A stretch of DNA of 64,000 bases from positions 1 through 64,000 of the forward strand of contig CAZOHM010000003.1 of the NCBI GenBank assembly GCA_964579795.1. Direction: 5' to 3'. A program made the translations under genes and the position numbers. Below are positions 1 through 8,071 of this stretch, piece by piece. The notes under the pieces were generated by a model. The model saw only the letters and a program-made list of their open reading frames with translations, was not told where the DNA came from and did no database searches. Position 1 is the stretch's first letter. Each line of letters starts with the position of its first letter. Source of the stretch: JAEYFP01 sp964579795 (GTDB taxonomy: Bacteria > Bacillota > Clostridia > Lachnospirales > Lachnospiraceae).

Positions 1-141
1 GAAAAAGAGCTTGGATGGAAACGTAAAGTTGATTTTAAAGGTCTGGTTTCCATGATGGTTGACAGTGATATGAAAGCGATTGCAGGAGTTGGAGCACAAG
101 AATTTAGAAACACAAACAGAAAAAGTGAAAAACAGAAATAG
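1..141 (+). CDS. gmd: GDP-mannose 4,6-dehydratase, C-terminal end only
   Basis: Open from the window edge in frame 1 and ending at TAG 139-141, giving 46 residues. The visible tail, LGW followed by KVDFKGLVSMMVDSDM, matches the conserved C-terminus of GDP-mannose 4,6-dehydratases, where LGW precedes a basic-aromatic stretch and an LV-MV-D motif. The enzyme converts GDP-mannose to GDP-4-keto-6-deoxymannose, the substrate of the next gene. The N-terminal Rossmann domain lies outside the window, so the assignment rests on the tail plus the adjacent GDP-fucose synthase. Confidence 0.82.
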   Translation, partial: EKELGWKRKVDFKGLVSMMVDSDMKAIAGVGAQEFRNTNRKSEKQK

Positions 142-161
142 TGAGGAATGGAAGTAGAGAT

Positions 162-1103
162 ATGGATAAAAATGCAAAAATATATGTAGCGGGACACCAT
201 GGTCTTGTCGGTTCTGCGATTGTCAGAAACCTGGAGAAAAAGGGATATGTCAATGTTTTTGGAAAATCTCATAAGGAGCTGGATCTGACCAATCAGGCGG
301 CGGTAAGAGATTTTTTTAGTAAGGAACGACCGGAATATGTGGTGCTTGCAGCTGCAAAGGTAGGCGGTATCAATGCAAACAATACTACGCCGGCGGAGTT
401 TGCTTATGTAAATATGCAGATACAGTGTAATGTAATAAAAAGTGCACATGATTATGACGTAAAGAAACTGCTGTTTCTTGGAAGCACATGTATTTACCCG
501 AGAATGGCACCACAGCCAATACCGGAAGATGCTCTGCTGACGGGACCTTTGGAGGAAACCAATGAAGCTTATGCAATTGCTAAGATTTCAGGACTGGAGA
601 TGTGTAAATTCTTCAAACGCCAGTATGGAGATGATTTTATCAGCTGTATGCCAACAAATCTGTATGGACCGCATGATAATTATGATTTGAACAATTCACA
701 TGTAATGCCGGCTATGATAAGAAAATTCCATGAAGCCAAAGTCAATCATGCAGAAAGCGTAGAATTATGGGGAACAGGAAGTCCACTGAGAGAATTCTTA
801 TATGTAGATGATATGGCAGATGCATGTGTGTTTTTATTGGAAAATTACAGTGGTGAACAGCATGTAAACATTGGAACAGGCAAAGAGGTTACAATTAAGG
901 AGCTGGCAGAAACCGTAAAGAAAATAGTTGGTTTTGAAGGTGAGATTGTATGGAACAGTAATATGCCGGACGGTACTCCAAGAAAGCTGACAGATGTACA
1001 AAAGCTTCATGCACTCGGATGGACACATAAGGTTAACCTGGAAGAAGGCGTAAAATTGGCATATGACTGGTTTGCCAAGAACATAGAACAAGCAAAATTA
1101 TAG
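162..1103 (+). CDS. fcl: GDP-L-fucose synthase (3,5-epimerase/4-reductase)
   Basis: A 313-residue short-chain dehydrogenase-type enzyme that epimerises and reduces GDP-4-keto-6-deoxymannose to GDP-L-fucose in the cytoplasm, using NADPH. The N-terminal nucleotide motif is GHHGLVGSAI, and the catalytic Tyr-Lys pair sits in YAIAKISG with the Ser in the preceding GSTCIYP stretch. The conserved NLYGPHDNYD and LREFLYVDDMA segments are also present. I use ATG 162 because GGAAG lies 7 bases upstream. An in-frame GTG at 141 overlaps the gmd stop and is less likely. Length is typical of the family. It supplies fucose for glycans made elsewhere or by the following operons. Confidence 0.93.
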   Translation: MDKNAKIYVAGHHGLVGSAIVRNLEKKGYVNVFGKSHKELDLTNQAAVRDFFSKERPEYVVLAAAKVGGINANNTTPAEFAYVNMQIQCNVIKSAHDYDVKKLLFLGSTCIYPRMAPQPIPEDALLTGPLEETNEAYAIAKISGLEMCKFFKRQYGDDFISCMPTNLYGPHDNYDLNNSHVMPAMIRKFHEAKVNHAESVELWGTGSPLREFLYVDDMADACVFLLENYSGEQHVNIGTGKEVTIKELAETVKKIVGFEGEIVWNSNMPDGTPRKLTDVQKLHALGWTHKVNLEEGVKLAYDWFAKNIEQAKL

Positions 1104-1127
1104 AATATGTAAATAAAATATGTATAA

Positions 1128-1159
1128 CAGAAGAACTCCTTTTTAAAGGAGTTCTTCTG
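1128..1159. terminator. Perfect 15-bp inverted repeat after fcl, probable terminator
   Basis: Arms 1128-1142 and 1145-1159 are exactly complementary with only TT between them. It starts 25 bases past the fcl stop and also covers the last codons and stop of the minus-strand pseudogene. There is no clean T-run on the + side. On the minus side the flank reads as T-rich, so it may serve both strands. Confidence 0.6.
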
Positions 1160-1469
1160 CTTCGAGATACATGCTTAGACAACGTTCCTGTTTCCTCGAC
1201 AGATGCGTGTGCTTGTCAGTAATAAAATGTATCTGCTCATTTGTTATTAGCTTAGCCGGTCTTGAAAGATTCATGTGGAAAAAGTCCCCAACAACAATTC
1301 CATCACAAAATAATTTCATCCACTGCTTTTGCAAAAGAAAATCGTCTTCACATACAGAATTTGATAAAACAGAATAGTGTTCTTTTGCAAGTTCATTCGC
1401 AAGTTCGATATGTCCATAAGGTCCACAAGGGTAAAAGCTGCCTCTTGGAGATAGCTACCCGCACAGCAT
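1143..1469 (-). pseudogene. Small unknown gene with in-frame TAG at codon 5
   Basis: On the minus strand, ATG 1469-1467 follows a strong ribosome site (GGAGG, 8 bases away) and reads MLCG, then TAG at 1457-1455, then 103 further open codons to TAA 1145-1143. The downstream part, beginning GSFYPCGPYGHIELANEL and ending YLEAEELL, has normal composition with no further stops, so it looks like a recently inactivated gene. An alternative start inside it (TTG near 1334) would give 63 residues but has no clear ribosome site. I do not recognise the family. It is the only minus-strand coding trace before 48.7 kb. Confidence 0.45.
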
Positions 1470-1648
1470 GAAAAGTTCCTCCTTCCTATTTTGAAATGTC
1501 CCATTAGAAAATACCTGTCGCAATTGTAATCAACGACTAGATAATCGTACCATAATTTGGGTTGAGAGAAAATAAGAAGTGTTCGACAAAATAAGATGAA
1601 AACTGCAAAAAACAATTACACAGGCAAACTAACCAAATAATGTAGGTC

Positions 1649-1677
1649 TTGTTGTGTACATGTTTTTTTAGTATAAT
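1649..1677 (+). promoter_or_regulatory. Promoter of the first glycan operon
   Basis: TTGTTG (1649-1654), a 17-base spacer and TATAAT (1672-1677). Transcription would start near 1684, about 60 bases ahead of ATG 1746, which has AAGGA 8 bases upstream. No other promoter of this quality was found before 14.5 kb. Confidence 0.7.
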
Positions 1678-1745
1678 GATAGTTGTTTATAACCAGTTAA
1701 TAAAAACAATGCTGATAAGATGCTTGTTTTAGAAGGACAGAGTTT

Positions 1746-2483
1746 ATGAAGGAACTGTATCTGCAATTAACAACAGTATATGAGCATTATCGCGGAACAG
1801 GAAAGCTGCTTATACTTTTTCTTGTGGCTGTTTTAGTAATATATCTGGCAGAAAAAAGAGATCAGAACGGCAGGCAGCAGGTATATCCGGCTTTCTTTTT
1901 GCTTTCAATATGGACGGGTATTGCTTATGCTGCAAGTTCGATTGCGGATTTTTTCTTTTTGAACGAAAAGAATACGGAAAAAACAGAAAAGAGAAAGATA
2001 TCTGTACCAGGCGTCCTAGCGCTTTTATTCTGTATCGTCGTGTTAAGCCTGAATGGAACACGAATTATCAGCAATTCTTATTTTGAAAAAGCACAGAATA
2101 CCATGCATATCAGAACAGAATATGTGCAGGTTATGGATGCAATACTTGAGAGGACAAGTGAGCCAAGGGTCATTGCACCGCCAGGACTGGCACCTTACCT
2201 AAAAATGTACAGCTCAGGCTTTATAACAATGTATGATTATCCGGCAAATGGCGATATTTCACTTTTGGATGAGGATGCAAGAACTGTGTATGAACAGCTC
2301 TCGGGTTCCATACCAGATATGAAAAAAGTTGCGGATATTGCGAAAGAAAACAATTTTGAATACATTATTTTAAATTCTCAGAAATATTATCCAGAATTTC
2401 CAATAACCATGTTTGGGTATGAATTGATTGATACAGCGGGTGATTGGGAAGTGTATCGAGAAGAGAGAGGAAACGGCATATGA
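1746..2483 (+). CDS. Membrane protein resembling the C-terminal half of a split polytopic family
   Basis: A 245-residue protein with transmembrane segments near residues 18-36, 50-72 and 88-105, then a ~135-residue domain likely outside the membrane. Its C-terminal domain aligns by eye with the gene at 60250: SEPRVIAP against SDPKLIVP, and IPDMKKVADIAKENNFEYII against TPDLNYIKDIAEKNEVNYIV. Compared with the related genes at 4887 and 60250 it lacks about one membrane segment, so it may be internally deleted. It overlaps the next gene by ATGA and is first in its operon. The role is unknown. Relatives are large membrane proteins of glycan loci, possibly GT-C-type transferases. Confidence 0.6.
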   Translation: MKELYLQLTTVYEHYRGTGKLLILFLVAVLVIYLAEKRDQNGRQQVYPAFFLLSIWTGIAYAASSIADFFFLNEKNTEKTEKRKISVPGVLALLFCIVVLSLNGTRIISNSYFEKAQNTMHIRTEYVQVMDAILERTSEPRVIAPPGLAPYLKMYSSGFITMYDYPANGDISLLDEDARTVYEQLSGSIPDMKKVADIAKENNFEYIILNSQKYYPEFPITMFGYELIDTAGDWEVYREERGNGI

Positions 2484-3802
2484 TAGTGTGGCTGAAACTG
2501 GTGTTGCTTCTCCTGATTTTCTGGTTAATGAGCTGGCTGAATGGCTACGCATTATTAAAAGCAACAAAAATGGAGAAGAAGCTGTTAAAAGATAATGAAT
2601 GGAGCCATCTGCTGATTCCAGCAGCCGGATGCATTTGCTGTATCTGTATGTTTTCTGTTTGCAGTATTGTTTTTGCATTTGCTGGAATCGGGTTGTTTTG
2701 GCTTGTGACCGTGTGGGCAGTATTGCTATGCGCTTTCATTGCGATTACGCTTATTTGCTGTCGACAGATAGTGTTTTCTGATTTGCATAAGTTCCTAATG
2801 GTACCAGTACGGGATTTCTTTGCAGTCAGAGAAAGAACAGTATGGTTTTTTCGAGTTGCAGTATTTCTGTTAATTATACTGCAGATTTATACGACATCAG
2901 CCTATAGCTTTCACCAGCCTAATGTGACACGCCAGATTTATAGCGCAACACTTGCATATGAGACAGGTAAGCTGACTGCTCAATCACCAATTATGATGCT
3001 GTGGGCAGGAATGTCAATTGTGCTTTGCGAACATCCGTTAGTTGTGATTCTGTCATATTCACCATTTATGACATTACCATTATTTTATATGGTTTATTCC
3101 CTTACAGCAACCATGCTCTGCAAAAAACAAAAAGTCAGACAGCTTATGTTACTTTTATTTATGTGTATTCTGCATATTTTTGGATTTCAGTCAGGATACG
3201 CACTCAATTTAACATTGCTGTTCAGTTATTTTTCAGGAGAAGCCTTTATACTGCAGGGTATTTCCCCTCTTGTACTTTGGTTAGTGCTGTTTATTCGTGA
3301 GAGTATGCCACCCGGGGAACAGATTAATGACAAAAATGCATCTGGAACAGAAGAAGATTGGGAGGAAGAAGATATGAAGAAACATAGAATTGTAAATGCC
3401 AGAAATGTAGGAATTGCTCTCGTTCTTTTTGTAGTACTGGCAGCAGGTGCCATATATATACTAAATAATAAAATTAACAGTCTTCATAATGCAACGCAAA
3501 ATCTGCAGATTGCAATGGATGAGAAATGCAGTCTGTATGAGTTTAAACCCAAGAATGACGGAGCAGTTCAAGGTTATCTGTTAAAGCAAAGTGATGGTAG
3601 TCTTGTGATGATTGGTGGCGGTTCGGAAGAAAATGGTGAGGAATTATATGCATTTCTTACTAAATACGGTGCTAACCTTGATCAGTGGTATTTGTATGGA
3701 GATACAGATAAAGAAAAGGGCGCATATGAGTATTGCGTAAAGGATAAAGAAATACCTGTTGGGAAAGTTTATTACCTGACAGGAATGAAAGAGGTAAACT
3801 AA
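2480..3802 (+). CDS. Chimeric membrane protein: N-half of the split family joined to an MBL-like domain lacking metal ligands
   Basis: Starts at ATG 2480, overlapping the previous stop by ATGA, with GAGAGG upstream, and codes for 440 residues. Residues 1-298 carry about eight membrane segments and resemble the first half of the 3802 protein: VTRQIYSATLAYETGK matches its DAAYYVANVATSVETN region, and YFSGEAFILQG matches TRTYEGKAIVG. Residues 299-440 begin at an in-frame ATG (3374) with a near-perfect ribosome site (GGAGG 3361-3365), then one membrane anchor and a domain shaped like the start of a metallo-beta-lactamase fold. The usual HxHxDH stretch reads YGDTDKEKGA there. It may be one fused gene or two start sites on one frame. 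Confidence 0.6.
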   Translation: MIVWLKLVLLLLIFWLMSWLNGYALLKATKMEKKLLKDNEWSHLLIPAAGCICCICMFSVCSIVFAFAGIGLFWLVTVWAVLLCAFIAITLICCRQIVFSDLHKFLMVPVRDFFAVRERTVWFFRVAVFLLIILQIYTTSAYSFHQPNVTRQIYSATLAYETGKLTAQSPIMMLWAGMSIVLCEHPLVVILSYSPFMTLPLFYMVYSLTATMLCKKQKVRQLMLLLFMCILHIFGFQSGYALNLTLLFSYFSGEAFILQGISPLVLWLVLFIRESMPPGEQINDKNASGTEEDWEEEDMKKHRIVNARNVGIALVLFVVLAAGAIYILNNKINSLHNATQNLQIAMDEKCSLYEFKPKNDGAVQGYLLKQSDGSLVMIGGGSEENGEELYAFLTKYGANLDQWYLYGDTDKEKGAYEYCVKDKEIPVGKVYYLTGMKEVN

Positions 3803-4869
3803 TGCTACAGGTACTGACAGAAATAGGCTGTGTGCTTGTCAATTTTATTATTTATCTGGCATTTGGGTCGCTGATTATTCGTAGACGTGGAAGAGAATGG
3901 TCATTGGGACTTAGTATTCTGATGGGCTTTTTCCTCTATTACAGCCTGTTCTTTTTCTGCTGCGTTCCAATCATGGTCAGATATAGACCGTTGTCGCTGC
4001 TGACAAAAATTTGGGTGCCAATTGTATGCGTGATTGTACTTGTTTCCTGCGTTATCAATGGAAAAGCCTGGTATGATAAGCTGAAAAGTATTCTGACAAA
4101 AGTAAAACAGCATCCGTTCATTACGGCAGCAATGATTTTCCTTGTGCTTATCCAGGTAATAATAGTGACACGGTCATATAATTTTACACTTGATGCTGCT
4201 TATTATGTAGCAAATGTGGCAACGTCTGTGGAGACAAATATGATGAACGTATACGATCCGTTTACAGGAATGTGGCAGGATCATTATGAGATGAGATATT
4301 TCTTTGCTACTTATTCTATGAATGATGCAGTTTTCTGTCAACTTACCGGTATTCCGGCATTACTGCAGACAAAAACAATTATGGCTGCAGTCATTATCAT
4401 TTCGACAAATCTTCTTTATTATCTGATTGCAAAAACATTGTATCCAGATAACAGCAAGTCTGTACTGGCGATGCTTGGTATCATGTTTTTTTTGAATATG
4501 ATGTTTATTACAATCTATACGTCTTCGCTATTTTTGATGACACGAACATATGAAGGAAAGGCAATTGTCGGAAATTTGTCTTTGCTTGCTGTTTTTTATT
4601 TGTATATCTGTATATTGAAGTGCGAAAAAATCCCTTATCTTTGGGCAATGCTCTTTCTCGTATGTTTTGGTTCAATGACAATTTCTTCGTCAGCCAATAT
4701 GCTGCTGCCGGCTGAATTGTCTGTGCTGTTTATTCCGCTTGTATTTATGAAGAAAGATTGGAAAATCATTCCCAAATACATTTCATGCATGCTGCCAGGT
4801 CTTGTTATGGCGGTGATATATGTTGCTTATGTAAAGGGTTATTTTGTGTTATATACTGCTCCACATTAA
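3802..4869 (+). CDS. Large polytopic membrane protein, N-terminal half (split family)
   Basis: 355 residues, with TAATG coupling to the previous gene. About eight to nine membrane segments. The conserved-looking loop reads FTLDAAYYVANVAT, then NVYDPFTG, and later TRTYEGKAIVGN. The layout is that of GT-C-like or DUF6077-type proteins found in clostridial glycan loci (family name from memory). The protein stops just after a membrane segment, and the matching second half follows as a separate gene at 4887. The 59183 gene has nearly the same length (356 aa) and the same architecture. Substrate unknown; a role in transferring or moving lipid-linked sugar is an inference from context. Confidence 0.65.
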   Translation: MLQVLTEIGCVLVNFIIYLAFGSLIIRRRGREWSLGLSILMGFFLYYSLFFFCCVPIMVRYRPLSLLTKIWVPIVCVIVLVSCVINGKAWYDKLKSILTKVKQHPFITAAMIFLVLIQVIIVTRSYNFTLDAAYYVANVATSVETNMMNVYDPFTGMWQDHYEMRYFFATYSMNDAVFCQLTGIPALLQTKTIMAAVIIISTNLLYYLIAKTLYPDNSKSVLAMLGIMFFLNMMFITIYTSSLFLMTRTYEGKAIVGNLSLLAVFYLYICILKCEKIPYLWAMLFLVCFGSMTISSSANMLLPAELSVLFIPLVFMKKDWKIIPKYISCMLPGLVMAVIYVAYVKGYFVLYTAPH

Positions 4870-4886
4870 TCATGAGGTAAATTGAA

Positions 4887-5753
4887 ATGCAGACGTTACG
4901 CGTATTTGAAAAGGGATTTGGATATTTGGAGGCTTGTCTGTCCTACTATTCAGAAAATTGTGCATACTTTATGCTGTACCTTGCAGCTCTTGTTTTTGTT
5001 GCGGTAAAAGGAACAAAGCAGGAAAAACAAATATTCATTCCTGGTGCCATTCTGCTTCTTTTGACGGTTTATAATCCTGTTACACCGGTAGTGCTGGATA
5101 AAATATTTGATGTAAACAGTGAATATTATCGTTTTTTCTGGATTGCACCGGTTATTATTTTAGTACCATATATTGCTGTGCGCATTATTGGATTATGTCA
5201 AAACCGGAAACAGAAGGCAGTAACAGTGATATTGCTTATAACAATCGGCATATTTTCTGGAAATTTTCTGTATAAAAATGGATATGTGCCCGCTGATAAT
5301 ATATATAAAATGCCAAAGGAAATGATGCAGATATCAGAAATTATTCATAAAGATGCAAAAGAAACATATCCAAAAGCATTTTTGGAATATGAGTATAACA
5401 TGCAAATGCGTCAATATGATCCAAAGATTTTGCTGACAATCGACAGGGAGGATTATCTGTACGCTGTCAATAACTCTTATACAGATGATATGGTTCACGA
5501 TGATGAACATCCCCAATATCGTCTTCTTGCATCCATAATCAGATATCAGTCTGTAGAACAGAAAGCTTTTTTGGATGCGCTTGAAGCCACGGACACTTCC
5601 TATATTGCAATATCGGATGAAAACAGAATGGTTCCTTTCCTAAAGGAAGCCGGACTTAAGATAGTAGGTTCAACGGAACATCATGTTGTATTTCGATATG
5701 ATGTTAAGAACCCGGATATTTTTGAACTTGTAGATTATTCTGTTGTTTATTAA
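4887..5753 (+). CDS. Polytopic membrane protein, C-terminal half (split family)
   Basis: 288 residues starting at ATG 4887, 17 bases after its N-terminal partner and in a different frame, with its own ribosome site (GAGG 4874-4877, spacer 9). Membrane segments lie near residues 27-45, 53-72, 84-103 and 112-130, followed by a ~155-residue domain probably outside the cell. That domain has the same plan as the C-domains of the 1746 and 60250 proteins, ending in a short Rossmann-like strand set (DTSYIAISDENRMVPFLKEA). An independent ribosome site argues for deliberate separate translation rather than a simple frameshift. Confidence 0.62.
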   Translation: MQTLRVFEKGFGYLEACLSYYSENCAYFMLYLAALVFVAVKGTKQEKQIFIPGAILLLLTVYNPVTPVVLDKIFDVNSEYYRFFWIAPVIILVPYIAVRIIGLCQNRKQKAVTVILLITIGIFSGNFLYKNGYVPADNIYKMPKEMMQISEIIHKDAKETYPKAFLEYEYNMQMRQYDPKILLTIDREDYLYAVNNSYTDDMVHDDEHPQYRLLASIIRYQSVEQKAFLDALEATDTSYIAISDENRMVPFLKEAGLKIVGSTEHHVVFRYDVKNPDIFELVDYSVVY

Positions 5754-5797
5754 AGCATATGCAAAAAGCCATATGCAATCAGACTTGGAGAACATCA

Positions 5798-6685
5798 ATG
5801 CTTTTAACTGTATTTACGCCAACATATAACAGAGAAACACTTTTGAAAAGAGTATATGAAAGTCTGCTTCAACAAACATGCCATGATTTCTGCTGGTTAA
5901 TCGTAGATGATGGCTCGACCGATCAGACAAGAGAGCAGGTAGAGACATGGATGAATGAAGGAAAACTGCATATACAATATGATTACTGTCAAAATGGCGG
6001 GAAAATGCGTGCACACAACAGAGGCGTTGCGCTTTGTGCAACAGAGTTGTTTTTGTGCCTTGACTCAGATGACTATCTTGTGCAGACTGCAGTAGAAGAA
6101 ATATTGAAAAACTGGGAATCATTTTCACATGAACAGGAAGCAGAGGGAAACGGATTTGGAAATCTTGCGGGTCTTGTTGCACATAAAGGAAAATCAGAGA
6201 CAGAGCTCTTGTATGATGTTGATTTTCCAAAGCTGCATACGACAACGCTGTTTGGCTTGTATTTGCATGGGTTTCAAGGAGAGACAACACTCATATTTCG
6301 AACAGAAATTTTGAGAGAATTTCCGTTTCCTGAGATTGATGGAGAAAAATATGTGCCAGAAGATTACATTTATGATAAAATAGATGCGAAATATGTACTC
6401 GGTGTATTACCAAGGATTATTACGGTATGCGAACTTGTTTCACAGGGATATACAGATTCCTTGAAGAGACTGAAACAGGAAAACAAAAATGCCTGGTATT
6501 TATATTATGAGCAGCGGGCGCGCATTACACCGTTTTCGGTCAGAAAGCTGAAATATCTTGCTTACTATGTTATTTATGCAGGACGATGCAAAAAATCATT
6601 CTGTAAAGCTACTACCATGTCGCCATTACTTGTGATGCTGGGTTATCCGGGAGCATTCATTTTGAAATTGACAGGCAGAGAATGA
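5798..6685 (+). CDS. Family 2 glycosyltransferase
   Basis: 295 residues, GT-A fold, cytoplasmic. The N-terminus LTVFTPTYNR leads into DDGSTD (nucleotide-sugar binding), and the metal-binding DxD-type motif is LDSDD near residue 88. I chose ATG 5798, which has GGAG 7 bases upstream, over an upstream ATG at 5759 that has no ribosome site and adds 13 unconserved residues. It ends at TGA 6683-6685, inside the ribosome site of the next gene, so the two are coupled. The sugar cannot be told from sequence. It probably extends the lipid-linked unit begun by the next gene. Confidence 0.85.
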   Translation: MLLTVFTPTYNRETLLKRVYESLLQQTCHDFCWLIVDDGSTDQTREQVETWMNEGKLHIQYDYCQNGGKMRAHNRGVALCATELFLCLDSDDYLVQTAVEEILKNWESFSHEQEAEGNGFGNLAGLVAHKGKSETELLYDVDFPKLHTTTLFGLYLHGFQGETTLIFRTEILREFPFPEIDGEKYVPEDYIYDKIDAKYVLGVLPRIITVCELVSQGYTDSLKRLKQENKNAWYLYYEQRARITPFSVRKLKYLAYYVIYAGRCKKSFCKATTMSPLLVMLGYPGAFILKLTGRE

Positions 6686-6694
6686 GGTGTTTTT

Positions 6695-8071
6695 TTGAAT
6701 AAAAAACAGATGCTGAAAAGAATATATAGTTTTTTAATGGCATTCCTGATTGTTGCAGTAGAAACAGGAATTATGACTTATGTCTGGGTATGCTATTATA
6801 ATACAGAGCTTCCAAAAGCATATTATTTCTGGGGGCATATTTTGATTGCAGCTGTATATATGCTGATTCTGTTTATGGTATCAGCTATGTATGGAGGTTT
6901 GAAAATCGGTTCGTACCGTATGCTGGAGCTTTTGTTTTCGCAGGGATTTTCCACGCTGATGACAAACGTATTGTTTTATGTAATTGTATGTCTGCTTGCT
7001 TATCACTTTCCTTCTGTCTTGCCGTTAATTGCCGGTATGATAATTCAGTGTATCTTTATTGGAATCTGGATATTGGTTGCAACTTATATTTACAGAGCAT
7101 TGTTTCCACCACTGGATATTCTGCTTGTATATGATGGAAAAACAAAGGATTTATTTGTTGATAAGGTAAAAACACGCAGACACCAGTTTACAATTGCTGC
7201 CACAATGCAGGCAAACGAGGATCTACAGTCTATCTATGATGAAATTGACAGACATGAAGCGGTTATGATGTGGGATGTATCAACGGTTGTGAGAAACAAG
7301 CTTTTTAAGTACTGCTATGAACGTTCCGTTGAAGTATATGTAATGCCTAAAATTATGGATATTATTCTACGTGGGTCACAAACGCTGCATTTCTTTGATA
7401 CGCCGCTTTTACTTACTAAAAGTTCTCCTATTGAAGTAGAGCAGCTGGCTGCCAAGCGTTTGTTTGATATTGTGTTTTCACTGATTCTGTTAATTGTACT
7501 CTCACCATTTATGCTTCTGACGGCATTACTTGTAAAATGCTATGATGGTGGTCCTGTATTTTATAAGCAGATTCGGTGTACAAGAGGTGGGAGAGAATTT
7601 CAGATTTACAAATTCAGAAGTATGATTGTGGCAGCAGAACAGGACGGCGTGGCAAGACTTGCTACAAAAAATGATGACAGAATTACACCTATCGGAAAAA
7701 TCATTCGTAAAGTGCGTATTGATGAACTGCCGCAGCTGTTCAATGTATTATCAGGTGAAATGTCTTTTGTTGGTCCTCGTCCGGAACGTCCGGAAATTAT
7801 TGAAAAGTATACTGAGGCCATGCCTGAGTTTACATATAGAACAAAGGTGAAAGCCGGATTGACCGGCTATGCCCAGATTTATGGAAAGTATAATACTCTT
7901 CCATATGATAAGCTGAAACTTGATTTGTATTATATTGAAAACTTTTCTGTATGGCTTGATTTAAAGCTGATTATCCAGACCGTAAAAATACTGTTTACGC
8001 TGGAAAGTACAGAAGGAATCGCTGACGGGAGCATTACACCGCTTGGAAAAGAGGATGATAATAATGAATGA
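6695..8071 (+). CDS. Undecaprenyl-phosphate sugar-1-phosphate transferase (PGT 1)
   Basis: 458 residues. The N-terminal third has four to five membrane segments and a Rossmann-like region, as in the WbaP/WcaJ group. The C-terminal catalytic domain (from about residue 250) carries AAKRLFDIVFS, the IYKFRSM motif, RIDELPQLFNVLSGEMSFVG, and GLTGYAQIYGKYN. It would start a repeat unit by moving a sugar phosphate onto undecaprenyl phosphate. The start codon is TTG 6695, placed 7 bases after GAGG, and no ATG fits. It is closely related to the 37929 protein (462 aa); with the short one at 17586 there are three such enzymes here. Confidence 0.9.
   Translation: MNKKQMLKRIYSFLMAFLIVAVETGIMTYVWVCYYNTELPKAYYFWGHILIAAVYMLILFMVSAMYGGLKIGSYRMLELLFSQGFSTLMTNVLFYVIVCLLAYHFPSVLPLIAGMIIQCIFIGIWILVATYIYRALFPPLDILLVYDGKTKDLFVDKVKTRRHQFTIAATMQANEDLQSIYDEIDRHEAVMMWDVSTVVRNKLFKYCYERSVEVYVMPKIMDIILRGSQTLHFFDTPLLLTKSSPIEVEQLAAKRLFDIVFSLILLIVLSPFMLLTALLVKCYDGGPVFYKQIRCTRGGREFQIYKFRSMIVAAEQDGVARLATKNDDRITPIGKIIRKVRIDELPQLFNVLSGEMSFVGPRPERPEIIEKYTEAMPEFTYRTKVKAGLTGYAQIYGKYNTLPYDKLKLDLYYIENFSVWLDLKLIIQTVKILFTLESTEGIADGSITPLGKEDDNNE

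Larger units (their letters stand above)
1104..1745. other. Non-coding stretch between fcl and the first operon
   Basis: This 642-base gap holds a perfect hairpin directly after fcl, a minus-strand gene fragment interrupted by a stop codon (1143-1469), about 170 bases (1470-1640) in which I see no coding signal on either strand, and a promoter at 1649-1677. The break suggests a boundary between the conserved gmd-fcl genes and the variable locus that follows. Confidence 0.6.

Noticed and set aside
1316..1615. 99-residue minus-strand open frame
   Set aside because: It covers the 1143-1469 region in another frame, has poor composition (runs of aromatic and Cys residues) and no ribosome site. 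The ATG at 1469 with GGAGG reads a different frame.
3001..3300. 99-residue + strand frame inside the 2480 gene
   Set aside because: Shadow of the membrane-protein reading frame; its start has no ribosome site and the 2480 frame matches family relatives through this region.
5814..6290. 158-residue minus-strand frame inside the 5798 glycosyltransferase
   Set aside because: It is antisense to a strongly conserved GT2 domain, with no ribosome site or recognisable content.
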